Shown in pieces: positions 35,562-44,352 of a stretch of 57,485 bases of DNA. Source of the DNA: Sulfurovum sp. (GTDB lineage: Bacteria; Campylobacterota; Campylobacteria; Campylobacterales; Sulfurovaceae); contig JALSJI010000065.1 in assembly GCA_026989435.1 (NCBI GenBank), positions 1-57,485 of the forward strand, read 5' to 3'. The number at the start of each line of letters is the position of its first letter. Within the stretch, counting starts at the first letter, position 1. Below the pieces are notes generated by a model. That model did not search any database, was not told the origin of the DNA, and saw only the letters and a program-made list of their open reading frames with translations. A program made the translations under genes and the position numbers.

Positions 35562-35794
35562 AAAAGATAGAGGTAGTAAAAGCATCTCAAGTGGAGTTAA
35601 AAGCGTTTTGTTTGGAAGATTTCATCCAATCTAAAGAGATGCCTGCTACTATAAAAAGAAAGAATATCGAAAAAGTAAGCAAAAAAATGTTAAAAGAGTT
35701 GGCAGATTCACTAGAACTCTCTTATGATGATGCAGATATCTCTTTTGCCAAAAAATTATTCAATGCATATTTAAAACAGATGAGTGAGAGATGA
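35558..35794 (+). CDS. Unknown 78-residue protein between hisC and dxs
   Basis: The small, lysine-rich, helical protein (MKKIEVVKASQVELKAFCL...[11 protein letters not shown]) is unrecognised. It starts at TTG overlapping the hisC stop and overlaps the dxs ATG by 4 nt, so it is tightly coupled to both. In Campylobacter jejuni, as I recall, the flagellar genes fliF, fliG and fliH occupy this position. This ORF could be a remnant of that block or a replacement. It does not resemble FliH by eye. Confidence 0.7.
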   Translation: MKKIEVVKASQVELKAFCLEDFIQSKEMPATIKRKNIEKVSKKMLKELADSLELSYDDADISFAKKLFNAYLKQMSER

Positions 35795-37593
35795 TTGAGA
35801 TAAAAGATTACTCCATAGAAGAGCTTGAGAACCTAGCCAAAGATATTAGAAAAAAAATTTTAGAAACAGTAAGTAAAAACGGTGGACATCTCTCTTCTAC
35901 AATGGGTGCAACCGATATTATTATTGCAATGCATAGGGTATTTGATATCGAAAAAGACCCTTTTATTTTTGATGTAAGTCATCAGTCTTATGCCCATAAA
36001 CTGATTACCGGGAGGTGGGATGCCTTTGAGAGTCTGCGTAGATTCGGAGGGATTTGCGGCTATACCAAACCTACAGAATCAAAATATGACTACTATGTTG
36101 CAGGACACTCCTCTACCTCCGTCTCTTTGGCAGTTGGCGCTGCCAAGGCTATAGCGCTTAGGAAAGAAGAGAGGATTCCCGTCGTATTGATCGGTGACGG
36201 TTCTATGTCGGCAGGTATGGTATATGAAGCGCTCAATGAATTAGGGGATAGAAAATATCCAGTAGTCATCATATTGAATGACAATGAGATGAGTATTGCA
36301 AAACCCATTGGGGCGATCTCGAAGCTTTTGTCCCAAACAATGGCAGGTTCTTTCTATCAACGCTTTAAAGCAAAGGTGGAAAAAGTATTGGAACATCTGC
36401 CGGAATCTGCATCCTATATGGCAAAAAGACTTGAAGAGTCTTTTAAACTCATTACTCCGGGGATACTTTTTGAAGAGATGGGGATAGAGTATATAGGACC
36501 GGTAAACGGTCATGATATTGAAATGTTGATTGAGACGATGGAGGTGGCCAAGGCTTTAGGCAAACCGGTGATTATTCATGCGCAAACCACCAAAGGCAAA
36601 GGATATAAAATCGCAGAGGGTACCAAGGAGCATTGGCATGGTGTCTCGGCCTTTGATCTTCAAACCGGTAAATCAGCTAAAAAATCGGGTGCCAAAGCCG
36701 CCACGGCTATTTTTTCCGAAACACTGCTCTCTTTGGCAGAGGAAGATCAAAAGGTCGTAGGGGTGACTGCAGCCATGCCTACGGGTACAGGGCTCTCGGC
36801 AGTCATAGAAAAATACCCCGATCGTTTTTGGGACGTAGCTATAGCCGAACAGCATGCAGTCACCTCTATGGGAGCTTTGGCAAAAGAGGGCTTTAAACCT
36901 TTTTGTGCGATATATTCTACATTCTTGCAGCGCGGGTATGATCAGGTGATTCATGATATCGCACTGATGGATGTAGGCGTGGTTTTTGCTATGGACAGGG
37001 CAGGTATAGTTGGAGAGGACGGAGAGACACATCAAGGTGCATTTGATATTGCCTATCTTAGAGCTATACCCAATATGACCATATTCGCACCATATAACGA
37101 AACGACTATGAAGCTCTGTATGGCTTTTGCCAAAGAGTATCCCCGCCCTTGTGCTTTTAGGTATCCAAGAGGTGCTTTTTTGGCAAAAGATGCAGAGAGT
37201 ATACCCTATGAGCTAGGGAAGTCGGTACTTCTTCAAGAGGGTGAAGAGATACTCTTTATCGGGTACGGTAACGGTGTAGGGCGTGCTCTATTGACAGCAG
37301 AGCTTGTTGAAGCCAAAGTGGCTATTTTGGATTTGCGTTTTGTCAAACCTCTGGATGAAGAGATGCTCGTACATCTTGCCAGGAGCTATAAGAGATGGTA
37401 TCTGTTTTCAGACTCTGCTAAGCGTGGTGGCGTTGCTTCTGCCATCCTTGAATGTTTGAGTGAGAATCGAGTAGAAAATATTATGTTGACCTCTTTTGAA
37501 TATGATGATGTCTTTATCACACACGGTAATACAAAGTCGGTAGAGGAGAGCTTGGGACTCCTGCCTGAACAGTTGGCAAAAAAGATTGTATAG
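35791..37593 (+). CDS. dxs: 1-deoxy-D-xylulose-5-phosphate synthase
   Basis: Dxs makes the first intermediate of the MEP isoprenoid pathway from pyruvate and glyceraldehyde-3-phosphate. The 600 residues contain [22 protein letters not shown], the thiamine-diphosphate GDG motif ([16 protein letters not shown]...ILNDNEMSI), GPVNGHD, and the catalytic [13 protein letters not shown]. The length is near the family's lower end. It is the last gene of the coupled lysA-pheA-hisC run. Confidence 0.97.
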   Translation: MIEIKDYSIEELENLAKDIRKKILETVSKNGGHLSSTMGATDIIIAMHRVFDIEKDPFIFDVSHQSYAHKLITGRWDAFESLRRFGGICGYTKPTESKYDYYVAGHSSTSVSLAVGAAKAIALRKEERIPVVLIGDGSMSAGMVYEALNELGDRKYPVVIILNDNEMSIAKPIGAISKLLSQTMAGSFYQRFKAKVEKVLEHLPESASYMAKRLEESFKLITPGILFEEMGIEYIGPVNGHDIEMLIETMEVAKALGKPVIIHAQTTKGKGYKIAEGTKEHWHGVSAFDLQTGKSAKKSGAKAATAIFSETLLSLAEEDQKVVGVTAAMPTGTGLSAVIEKYPDRFWDVAIAEQHAVTSMGALAKEGFKPFCAIYSTFLQRGYDQVIHDIALMDVGVVFAMDRAGIVGEDGETHQGAFDIAYLRAIPNMTIFAPYNETTMKLCMAFAKEYPRPCAFRYPRGAFLAKDAESIPYELGKSVLLQEGEEILFIGYGNGVGRALLTAELVEAKVAILDLRFVKPLDEEMLVHLARSYKRWYLFSDSAKRGGVASAILECLSENRVENIMLTSFEYDDVFITHGNTKSVEESLGLLPEQLAKKIV

Positions 37594-37600
37594 GTCGGGG

Positions 37601-37625
37601 AATGTTCATAGCAACAATGAACATT
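37601..37625 (+). promoter_or_regulatory. Perfect inverted repeat in the dxs-metK intergenic region
   Basis: AATGTTCAT and ATGAACATT form a perfect nine-base inverted repeat around seven bases, just after the dxs stop and about 125 bp before metK. No U-run follows, so it is not an ordinary terminator. It could be an operator or part of a structured metK leader. Confidence 0.55.
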
Positions 37626-37748
37626 GACGCAATCAAAGTGAAGTATAGCCTAGTCGGCATTGCTACAAGATTGAATTTAAATAAGTGCCTTTTAAGATAT
37701 TTTTTTAAGTTCAGTGACAGCGAACAAATTTGTCAAAGGAAGAACAGT

Positions 37749-38912
37749 ATGTCAAAAGAGTATATTTTTACAAGCGAATCAGTGACAGAGGGCCATCCCG
37801 ACAAGATAGCCGATCAGATTTCAGATGCAATACTTGATTATATTATTCAGCGTGACCCACAGGCAAGAGTGGCTTGTGAAACATTGGTAAGTAACGGGTT
37901 TTGTGTAATTACGGGCGAGCTTAAAACAACAGCATATGCACCTATGCAGGAGATTGCAAGAGAGGTGATAAAAGAGATAGGGTATACAGATGCCTTGTTT
38001 GGTTTTGACTATCGTTCAGCCGGTGTACTCAATGGGATAGGAGAACAAAGCCCAGATATTAACCAAGGTGTAGATAAATTTTGTGGTGAGATTGGGGCAG
38101 GGGATCAAGGGCTAATGTTCGGATATGCATGTAAAGAGACACCAGAGTTGATGCCTTTACCTATTTCTCTTGCACACAAAATCACAGCGAAGTTGGCTGA
38201 AGTACGTAAAAATGGTACTGTCCCATTTTTACGTCCAGATGGTAAAGCACAGGTCTCCGTAAGGTATGTAGACGGTAAGCCTGTAGCGATTGATACGATT
38301 GTGGTCTCTACCCAACATCATGATAATGTAAATCTACAGCAGGTACAACAAGCCGTACTTAAAGAGGTAATAGAGGCAGTAGTACCCAAAGAGCTTATAG
38401 ATGAGAATATTGTTTACCATATCAACCCAACAGGGCGTTTTGTCATTGGTGGTCCTCAGGGAGATGCAGGGCTTACGGGTAGAAAAATCATTGTAGATAC
38501 CTATGGCGGGGCCTGTCCTCACGGGGGAGGGGCATTTTCCGGTAAAGATCCTACAAAAGTCGATCGTTCAGCAGCGTATGCGGCACGGTATGTAGCAAAA
38601 AACCTTGTGGCTGCGGGTGTGTGTGAAAAAGTAACATTACAAATAGCATATGCCATAGGTATCGCCAAACCGGTCTCTATCTACGTCAATACGCACGGTA
38701 CGGCCCATGTAGAGGAAAAGCGTATCTCCCAATGTATCTCCGAGCTGTTTGACCTTACGCCTAAAGGTATTATGCAGGAACTAGATCTGCTCAGACCAAT
38801 TTATAGAAAGACGGCTGCATACGGGCACTTTGGCAGGGAAGATGAGGGCTTTACATGGGAGAAAACGGCAAGGGCGGATGAGATAAAAGCCTATTTCAAG
38901 ATATCGCGATAG
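37749..38912 (+). CDS. metK: S-adenosylmethionine synthetase
   Basis: MetK makes SAM from methionine and ATP. The track frame opens at 37602 by chance. ATG 37749 is preceded by AAAGGAAG and gives 387 residues with the family start [36 protein letters not shown] and [19 protein letters not shown] are also present. A 155-bp leader separates it from dxs. It probably has its own promoter and possibly regulation. Confidence 0.97.
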   Translation: MSKEYIFTSESVTEGHPDKIADQISDAILDYIIQRDPQARVACETLVSNGFCVITGELKTTAYAPMQEIAREVIKEIGYTDALFGFDYRSAGVLNGIGEQSPDINQGVDKFCGEIGAGDQGLMFGYACKETPELMPLPISLAHKITAKLAEVRKNGTVPFLRPDGKAQVSVRYVDGKPVAIDTIVVSTQHHDNVNLQQVQQAVLKEVIEAVVPKELIDENIVYHINPTGRFVIGGPQGDAGLTGRKIIVDTYGGACPHGGGAFSGKDPTKVDRSAAYAARYVAKNLVAAGVCEKVTLQIAYAIGIAKPVSIYVNTHGTAHVEEKRISQCISELFDLTPKGIMQELDLLRPIYRKTAAYGHFGREDEGFTWEKTARADEIKAYFKISR

Positions 38913-38987
38913 TAAAAAAATGGTAACGTATAGTAAAAAATTTATACAATTCGTTTTTGGATTAAAGATTTTTTTAACTTTTTTGGC

Positions 38988-38993
38988 TATAGT
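38988..38993 (+). promoter_or_regulatory. Putative -10 box of the ferredoxin gene
   Basis: TTTTTGGCTATAGT resembles the GGCTATAAT boxes seen before rplY and leuS, and lies about 30 bp before the ferredoxin ATG. An AAAGGA site follows at 39009. Confidence 0.45.
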
Positions 38994-39021
38994 TTGACTA
39001 TACCAAAATAAAGGAATAAAA

Positions 39022-39384
39022 ATGGCAGTAGTTATAGGTGATACTTGTATTAATTGTGCAGCTTGTATTGACGAATGTCCAGTAGAAGCAATCGTAGATG
39101 AGGATGATAATCCAACAGGTGAGGAGTACTACTACGTATATCCTGACAAATGTGTAGAGTGCGTTGATCACTTTGACTCTCCTGCATGTGCAGAAGCCTG
39201 TCCAACCGAAGGTTGTATTACTTGGGATATGCCTTTTGCAGGTGACGATAAAGAGTGGTTTAAAGAGCCAAACTATTTAGATGGAGAAGAGTATGGCGTA
39301 GAAAACTTTGATGTAGATATGCCATACAGAGACGATATTTCTATGGAAGATAGAAAAGCACATAAACCTGTGGTAGAGGACTAA
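39022..39384 (+). CDS. 4Fe-4S ferredoxin
   Basis: The 120-residue acidic ferredoxin has a first cluster motif CINCAACIDECP (about 9-20) and a second, expanded motif CVECVDHFDSPACAEACP (about 46-63), followed by an acidic tail. This spaced second motif is typical of Campylobacterota/Allochromatium-type 2[4Fe-4S] ferredoxins that serve pyruvate and 2-oxoglutarate oxidoreductases. It sits before ndk, as I recall for C. jejuni Cj0333c-Cj0332c. A strong hairpin terminator follows. Confidence 0.94.
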   Translation: MAVVIGDTCINCAACIDECPVEAIVDEDDNPTGEEYYYVYPDKCVECVDHFDSPACAEACPTEGCITWDMPFAGDDKEWFKEPNYLDGEEYGVENFDVDMPYRDDISMEDRKAHKPVVED

Positions 39385-39401
39385 TCTATTACATGTAAAC
39401 T

Positions 39402-39433
39402 AGGAACTAAAACGGTTTTCCGTTTTAGTTCCT
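39402..39433 (+). terminator. Hairpin terminator after the ferredoxin gene
   Basis: AGGAACTAAAACGG, a TTTT loop and CCGTTTTAGTTCCT give a perfect 14-base-pair stem. A run of six Ts follows some ten bases later. It separates the ferredoxin gene from ndk. Confidence 0.8.
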
Positions 39434-39532
39434 AAAATCCTTACTTTTTTAAATAAAACAACCACAAATTTCTATATGTATCTTTAAGCTTTTAGATGAA
39501 AGCGACTCAACCAATGTTAATCAATTCTTAGA

Positions 39533-39538
39533 TATAAT
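39533..39538 (+). promoter_or_regulatory. Promoter -10 box of ndk
   Basis: TATAAT lies about 60 bp before the ndk ATG in an otherwise AT-rich intergenic region. No -35 is evident. Confidence 0.5.
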
Positions 39539-39598
39539 TCCGCCCGAATACTCTCCATGCAATAGATTTGGAAGTAAATTATCGCTTAGGAATAAATC

Positions 39599-40012
39599 AT
39601 GGAACAAACTTTATCGATCATTAAACCCGATGCAGTAGCTAAAAACGTAGTAGGTCAGATTTTGGCTAGGTTTGAAGAAGCCGGACTTAGAATTGCTGCA
39701 ACAAAAAAGATACAACTCTCTAAAGCCGATGCTCAAGCATTTTATGCAATTCACGCTGAACGTCCTTTTTTTAACGACCTTGTAGAGTTTATGATCTCAG
39801 GTCCTGTAGTCGTGACTGTATTAGAGGGTGAAAATGCGATGCAGAAAAACAGAGATTTAATGGGAGCTACCGATCCTGCAGAGGCTGAAGCCGGTACAAT
39901 CAGAGCAGATTTTGCACAGAGTATAGATGCTAATGCAGTGCATGGTTCTGACTCTATTGAGAATGCTATAAATGAAATCAATTTTTTCTTTGCACAAAGA
40001 GAGATTCATTAG
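39599..40012 (+). CDS. ndk: Nucleoside diphosphate kinase
   Basis: Ndk equilibrates nucleoside di- and triphosphates through a phospho-histidine. The 137-residue protein has LSIIKPDAV, the [11 protein letters not shown] segment, [17 protein letters not shown] and the catalytic His in [13 protein letters not shown]. The length is normal. It heads the block leading to the fatty-acid operon, separated from it by a terminator-like hairpin and a palindrome. Confidence 0.98.
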   Translation: MEQTLSIIKPDAVAKNVVGQILARFEEAGLRIAATKKIQLSKADAQAFYAIHAERPFFNDLVEFMISGPVVVTVLEGENAMQKNRDLMGATDPAEAEAGTIRADFAQSIDANAVHGSDSIENAINEINFFFAQREIH

Positions 40013-40024
40013 ATAGGACGTAAG

Positions 40025-40042
40025 TGGGCAAAGCCCATTTTT
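40025..40042 (+). terminator. Short intrinsic terminator after ndk
   Basis: TGGGC AAA GCCCA followed by TTTTT forms a small GC-rich hairpin with a U-tract, 13 bp beyond the ndk stop. Confidence 0.6.
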
Positions 40043-40079
40043 ACTACGCTGACGTTATGTCCGCTTCAGCAGCGGGCTC

Positions 40080-40095
40080 ATGCGACTAGTCGCAT
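40080..40095. promoter_or_regulatory. Perfect 16-bp palindrome before the yceD-rpmF-plsX-fabH operon
   Basis: ATGCGACTAGTCGCAT is a perfect dyad ending 19 bp before the yceD ATG. Its position, between the promoter zone and the ribosome site, suits a repressor operator for the phospholipid/fatty-acid operon. No known regulator site is recognised. Confidence 0.55.
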
Positions 40096-40114
40096 ATAGG
40101 CGTAAGGAGAAATA

Positions 40115-40489
40115 ATGCAAATAGCTTTTGGCAAGGTGGGCTCTACAGCCAAACCCGTTGAAGTCTCTTCAAAAGGCGTGACGCTTCATGGAACATTACA
40201 AAAAAGCGGTCATCATCAAGTTGTCTTGGATGCTAGACTCACAGGATCTCTTGATTTGCATTGTGATAGGTGCGGTAATGCATACAACTATCAGATGGAT
40301 ACAGAGTTAAAATTGAAGTTGAGTGATTTACTTTCTGAAGATAAAGATGATTTGGATATAATTGAATTTTTAGATGGCACTATCGATCTTTTGTATATAT
40401 TAGAGAGCGAAATAACATCTGTACAAAGTACTTATCATTATTGTCGCAGTTGTGACGGAAATGATGAGACATTAGAAATTGAATTTTAA
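40115..40489 (+). CDS. yceD: YceD/DUF177-family protein
   Basis: YceD proteins are almost always encoded just before rpmF and are linked to 23S rRNA and ribosome maturation. The 124-residue protein has two cysteine pairs, CDRCG and CRSCDG, of the DUF177 pattern and an acidic middle (LLSEDKDDLDIIEFLDG). GGAG precedes ATG 40115. The following rpmF start is 9 bp downstream. Confidence 0.9.
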   Translation: MQIAFGKVGSTAKPVEVSSKGVTLHGTLQKSGHHQVVLDARLTGSLDLHCDRCGNAYNYQMDTELKLKLSDLLSEDKDDLDIIEFLDGTIDLLYILESEITSVQSTYHYCRSCDGNDETLEIEF

Positions 40490-40498
40490 GGAAATATT

Positions 40499-40660
40499 AT
40501 GGCAGTACCTAAGAGACGTGTAAGTCGTACAAGAGCAGCGAAAAGAAGAACACATTATAAATTGACATTACCAATGCCTGTAAAAGATGCAGATGGAACA
40601 TGGAGAATGCCTCACCATATGAATATGACTACCGGTGAGTACAAAACAACCAAAGCGTAA
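40499..40660 (+). CDS. rpmF: Large ribosomal subunit protein bL32
   Basis: This 53-residue gene is missing from the ORF track because of its length. It reads [20 protein letters not shown] and ends [10 protein letters not shown], the standard bL32 sequence with its basic N-terminus. AAGGA precedes the ATG. The zinc cysteines seen in some bL32 proteins are absent, so it is the zinc-independent form. It is nested between yceD and plsX, the usual arrangement. Confidence 0.97.
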   Translation: MAVPKRRVSRTRAAKRRTHYKLTLPMPVKDADGTWRMPHHMNMTTGEYKTTKA

Positions 40661-40663
40661 TTG

Positions 40664-41653
40664 ATGATACGCATCGCGATTGACGCAATGGGTGGGGACT
40701 TTGGTCCTGAACCTATTATAGAAGGTGTGATACAAGCACTGGATGAAAAAAGTTTTTTACCTATTCTTGTAGGTGACGAAGAACAAATATTAGAATTCCT
40801 CCCGCAATATTATGTTGATAAAGTAGAGTTCGAACAGGCTTCCGACGTCATCGCAATGAGTGATGCTGCAACTGATGCGCTCAAACGTAAAGACTCTTCT
40901 ATATTTAAAGCTGTTGAACTTGTACGTGAGGGGAGAGTCGATGCGGTACTTTCTGCAGGACACTCAGGGGCTACGATGACTGTAGCAACACTTCGTATGG
41001 GTAGAATTCCGGGCATTAAAAAACCGGCACTTGCTACACTGATGCCAAGTATTACAAAAGATAAAACCTTGGTTTTGGATGTGGGTTCCGTTACAGACTG
41101 TAAACCTGAAAACCTGTTTCAGTTTGGAGCCATGGGTGAGGCCTATGCGGCTAAAATCATGAAGATCAAAAACCCTAAAGTAGGGCTTCTTGCCAATGGG
41201 AGTGAAGATTCTAAGGGGAATGAACTGACTAAAGCAACCTTCCCCTTACTCAAAGCACTTGATGGGTTTATCGGCAATGTTGAGGGGAAAGACATCTTCA
41301 ACGGTAAAGTAAATGTGGTAGTCTGTGACGGTTTTACGGGGAATATCCTTCTAAAAACATCCGAAGGCGTGGTATCTACTGTTTTTGATTTGATGAAACA
41401 GCATATTCGTAAATCATTGCCGGCTAAAATTGGTGCATTGATGATGAAAAAGAAAGTATTTGGAAACATGAAAAAGCAAGTAGATAAAGATGAATACGGC
41501 GGTGCACCGTTGCTTGGACTTAAAGGATGCGCGATTATCTCTCATGGAGCCTCTAGTCCTAAAGCGATTAAAAATGCAGTCTTTCAGGCGATTTCATATG
41601 TAGAGTCTGATGTCAACACGACAATAGAAACACTACTAGAAGAGAACGAATAA
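40664..41653 (+). CDS. plsX: Phosphate acyltransferase PlsX
   Basis: PlsX makes acyl-phosphate from acyl-ACP for phospholipid synthesis. The 329-residue protein starts IRIAIDAMGGDFGPEP and has SAGHSGATM, PALATLMPS, GLLANGSED and VVCDGFTGNILLKTSEG. ATG 40664 is chosen over the TTG immediately before it. It starts three bases after the rpmF stop. Confidence 0.96.
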   Translation: MIRIAIDAMGGDFGPEPIIEGVIQALDEKSFLPILVGDEEQILEFLPQYYVDKVEFEQASDVIAMSDAATDALKRKDSSIFKAVELVREGRVDAVLSAGHSGATMTVATLRMGRIPGIKKPALATLMPSITKDKTLVLDVGSVTDCKPENLFQFGAMGEAYAAKIMKIKNPKVGLLANGSEDSKGNELTKATFPLLKALDGFIGNVEGKDIFNGKVNVVVCDGFTGNILLKTSEGVVSTVFDLMKQHIRKSLPAKIGALMMKKKVFGNMKKQVDKDEYGGAPLLGLKGCAIISHGASSPKAIKNAVFQAISYVESDVNTTIETLLEENE

Positions 41654-41717
41654 TATATATTTTAGAACAATCCTAACTGTTTGATGATAGAATACCTAAT
41701 ATAAAATAGGCACAAGG

Positions 41718-42731
41718 ATGGCAATGTCACACATATATGCTTCATTTAGATCTATAGGGGCTTATGTACCAAAAAAGATACTTTCCAATGCAGATTTGGA
41801 GAAGATGGTAGATACCACAGATGAGTGGATAGTAAAACGTACGGGTATTAAAAAACGTCATATAGCAGCCCAAGATGAATATACCTCTGATATGGCAGCT
41901 AAAGCATCTGCTTTGGCATTGGAACGTTCCGGTATAAGCACGGATGAGATAGATTTGGTTCTTTGTGCTACCGTGACACCGGATTATTTTAATATGCCTT
42001 CAACTGCATGTGTGATTTCTGACAAACTGGGTATAAAAGACGTACAGGCCTTTGATATCTCTGCAGCCTGTTCCGGTTTTGTCTATCTTCTTTCGATTGC
42101 TAGAGCATTTATAGAGTCAGGTATGAAAAAAAATGTTTTGATAGTCGGTGCCGAGAAGTTCTCCTCCATTGTAGACTATACAGACAGAAGTACCTGTATT
42201 CTGTTTGGAGATGGGGCAGGTGCTGCTGTTATTTCAGCAACCGATAATCCAAAAGAGGCTATTATCGATATTCATGCCAGTGCAGATGGCGCTTATGCAG
42301 ACTTTTTAGTTACTCCCGCACCAGGCAGTATCAATCCGGCAAGCCAAAAAGTTATCGATGAGGGGCTACAGTATGTTCAGATGAAAGGCAATGAAACTTT
42401 TAAGCTTGCAGTCAAAACATTGACAAAGGACGTCAAAGAGATTTTAGAAAAAAACCGGATAAACGCTGAGGATATTTTGCATTTTATTCCTCATCAAGCA
42501 AATTACCGTATCATTAAAGCAGTGGGCGACGCACTAAAAATGAAAGAGGAACAGGTCGTACTTACCGTCGGTAAATACGGTAATACTTCAGCAGCTTCTA
42601 TCCCTATGGCGATTAATGATATTTGGGAGTCAGGTAGACTGCAAACAGGCGAACTTATGTTACTCGATACCTTTGGTGGTGGGCTTACTTGGGCGTCTGC
42701 TTTACTTCCTTTTGCCGGAAAGAGTAAATAA
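41718..42731 (+). CDS. fabH: 3-oxoacyl-[acyl-carrier-protein] synthase III
   Basis: FabH starts fatty-acid synthesis by condensing acetyl-CoA with malonyl-ACP. The 337-residue protein has the catalytic Cys in [13 protein letters not shown], the His in [10 protein letters not shown] and the Asn in [10 protein letters not shown], plus the family start [26 protein letters not shown] 41718 is 64 bp after plsX. The GTG of the metallophosphoesterase follows 3 bp after its stop. Confidence 0.96.
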   Translation: MAMSHIYASFRSIGAYVPKKILSNADLEKMVDTTDEWIVKRTGIKKRHIAAQDEYTSDMAAKASALALERSGISTDEIDLVLCATVTPDYFNMPSTACVISDKLGIKDVQAFDISAACSGFVYLLSIARAFIESGMKKNVLIVGAEKFSSIVDYTDRSTCILFGDGAGAAVISATDNPKEAIIDIHASADGAYADFLVTPAPGSINPASQKVIDEGLQYVQMKGNETFKLAVKTLTKDVKEILEKNRINAEDILHFIPHQANYRIIKAVGDALKMKEEQVVLTVGKYGNTSAASIPMAINDIWESGRLQTGELMLLDTFGGGLTWASALLPFAGKSK

Positions 42732-42734
42732 AAC

Positions 42735-43544
42735 GTGCGTATTGGGTTTATTGGGGATATTGTCGGTAAACCCGGTCGCTTGATGCTCAAGCGACATCTT
42801 AAACGTCTACGGCAAGAACACTTCATAGATTTTACCGTTGCCAATTATGAAAATGCTTCTCACGGCTATGGTTTGACCGAGAAAAATTGTATAGAGCTTC
42901 TTAGCTACGGTGTAGATGTGATGACAGGGGGTAATCACTCTTTTGACAAAAAAGAGATACTCACTATGTTTGAGAAATATCCACTCATTCGTCCTATAAA
43001 CTATCCTAAAGAACTTGCAGGCAAAGGGGTGTACGAGACGAAGGTCCTTGGACAAAATCTAGCCATAATTAACCTCATGGGACACTATACTATGCCTATG
43101 GCAGATAATCCTTTTACGATGATAGTCCAAGAGGTTAAAAAGCTAAATGATCAAGGTATGAAACATATAATTATCGATATACATGCGGAGTCGAGTGCAG
43201 AAAAAAATGCCTTTCGACAAATACTCAAACAGAACGTTTCGGCAATTCTAGGCACACATACGCATGTAGCCACAGATGATTTACAGATAGTAGACGGCTG
43301 TTGTTATGTGACGGATGTGGGGCTTACGGGGTGCCGTGACGGTGTGATAGGGATGGATGACGAAATACCCGTGAAGCGTTTTTTAACCTCACTTGGAGGA
43401 CATCATAACGTACCTGATAAGTGCAAGAGTATTTTTCAGATGGTGGTTTTTGAGATTGATGATGAGGGGAGATGTGTGGGGGCCGAGAAGATTAAGATAT
43501 ATGATGATATGCCTAAGATTGTGACTCAGGCTTGGGTGGATTAA
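42735..43544 (+). CDS. YmdB-family metallophosphoesterase (TIGR00282)
   Basis: The 269-residue protein begins at GTG with IGFIGDIVGKPGR and has VANYENASHGYG, TGGNHSFDKKE, the DIHAESSAEKNAF motif and GTHTHVATDD, which together form the dinuclear metal site of YmdB. Homologues hydrolyse 2',3'-cyclic mononucleotides and influence biofilm and sporulation decisions in Firmicutes. The role here is not known. It is coupled to fabH. Confidence 0.92.
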   Translation: MRIGFIGDIVGKPGRLMLKRHLKRLRQEHFIDFTVANYENASHGYGLTEKNCIELLSYGVDVMTGGNHSFDKKEILTMFEKYPLIRPINYPKELAGKGVYETKVLGQNLAIINLMGHYTMPMADNPFTMIVQEVKKLNDQGMKHIIIDIHAESSAEKNAFRQILKQNVSAILGTHTHVATDDLQIVDGCCYVTDVGLTGCRDGVIGMDDEIPVKRFLTSLGGHHNVPDKCKSIFQMVVFEIDDEGRCVGAEKIKIYDDMPKIVTQAWVD

Positions 43545-43939
43545 TTGTTATTGGATTTGATAGACTTCAGTCTATTTTTTGAAAAAGTTTTGATTTCGAG
43601 CAATAGCTCTTTTATCTCCTCTCTAACAGTTTTGGGAGCATAGGCCAATAAATTTATAAGCTCTCGTATCTCCTCTGAGTAGCGTATATTATACTCCGTA
43701 GCATACTCTATATCAAAACTAAAAAGCTCCTGTTCGCTGACTCCTAGTACCTCTGCGATGTAGGGGATAAGCTCTACTTTTAACTCTCTTTTTCCGTTAA
43801 GATAGCCGTAAATGGTCTGAATGTTGGGCGGATTGCCTGTACTTTTGAGTGTGGGTTGCAAGTTTTGCAAGGATTCAGCAAAATCTTTTTTGCACCTCGC
43901 TTCTACTTGGGATATCTGCTCAAGTGATAGAAAAAACAA
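43541..43939 (-). CDS. XRE-like helix-turn-helix regulator, probably missing its native start
   Basis: The 132-residue frame carries an XRE-like DNA-binding region (about 35-75: NIQTIYGYLNGKRELKVELIPYIAEVLGVSEQELF) and a helical C-terminus. The only available start is TTG 43939, with no ribosome site, in DNA that on the other strand belongs to the beta-barrel remnant. I infer that the true 5' end was removed at the junction near 43936. It overlaps ymdB by 4 bp at its 3' end. Confidence 0.65.
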   Translation of the reverse strand: MFFLSLEQISQVEARCKKDFAESLQNLQPTLKSTGNPPNIQTIYGYLNGKRELKVELIPYIAEVLGVSEQELFSFDIEYATEYNIRYSEEIRELINLLAYAPKTVREEIKELLLEIKTFSKNRLKSIKSNNN

Positions 43940-44352
43940 AGGTAGACGACAAGACTTACAGTAACAACTTTAAGGGCTTTAGATTTTTTGCTACCTCTTT
44001 TTACTCTGTTGACCCTGTAGTATTTTTAGTCTCTGCTTCTTACAGTTTTAATAAAGAAAAGTCTGTTGCACAATACACTCGCAAGGATGCGGATATTTTT
44101 ACATTATCACCCCAAGTCTATTTTGCGGTCAATCCCTACACCAGTTTAAACTGGGGTGTAAAGTACAACTATTTTGGAAAAACCAAAATCGATGATATAA
44201 TCATAGGAAACAGCGGTTCAAACTTGGCACTGGTTACTGGACTAAGCTACGAACTCTCTTCTACAATGTTTATGAACATCAATGTAGAGTATCTTAACAC
44301 TAATGAGATGTCACAAAATACATTTGCAACCACATTTTCATATAAGTTCTGA
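43936..44352 (+). pseudogene. Outer-membrane beta-barrel protein, C-terminal fragment
   Basis: The track ORF starts at 43849, but its first 29 codons are antisense to the XRE-like gene. From about TKVDDKTYSNNF (43936) the sequence is an outer-membrane barrel. It has amphipathic strands (FRFFATSFYSV, VVFLVSASYSF, SLNWGVKYNYFG, SGSNLALVTGLSYEL) and a C-terminal Phe (TFSYKF) for BAM recognition. Roughly 138 residues, perhaps half or less of a typical barrel, remain and no signal peptide is present, so it should not be exported. The C39 peptidase gene overlaps its stop by one base. Confidence 0.75.

Noticed and set aside
36241-36513. Short minus-strand ORFs inside dxs and other housekeeping genes
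   Set aside because: They lack ribosome sites and family resemblance and lie antisense to conserved genes.
37602-37748. 49-codon N-terminal extension of metK
   Set aside because: No homologous N-terminus is known to me; ATG 37749 has AAAGGAAG and the conserved start.
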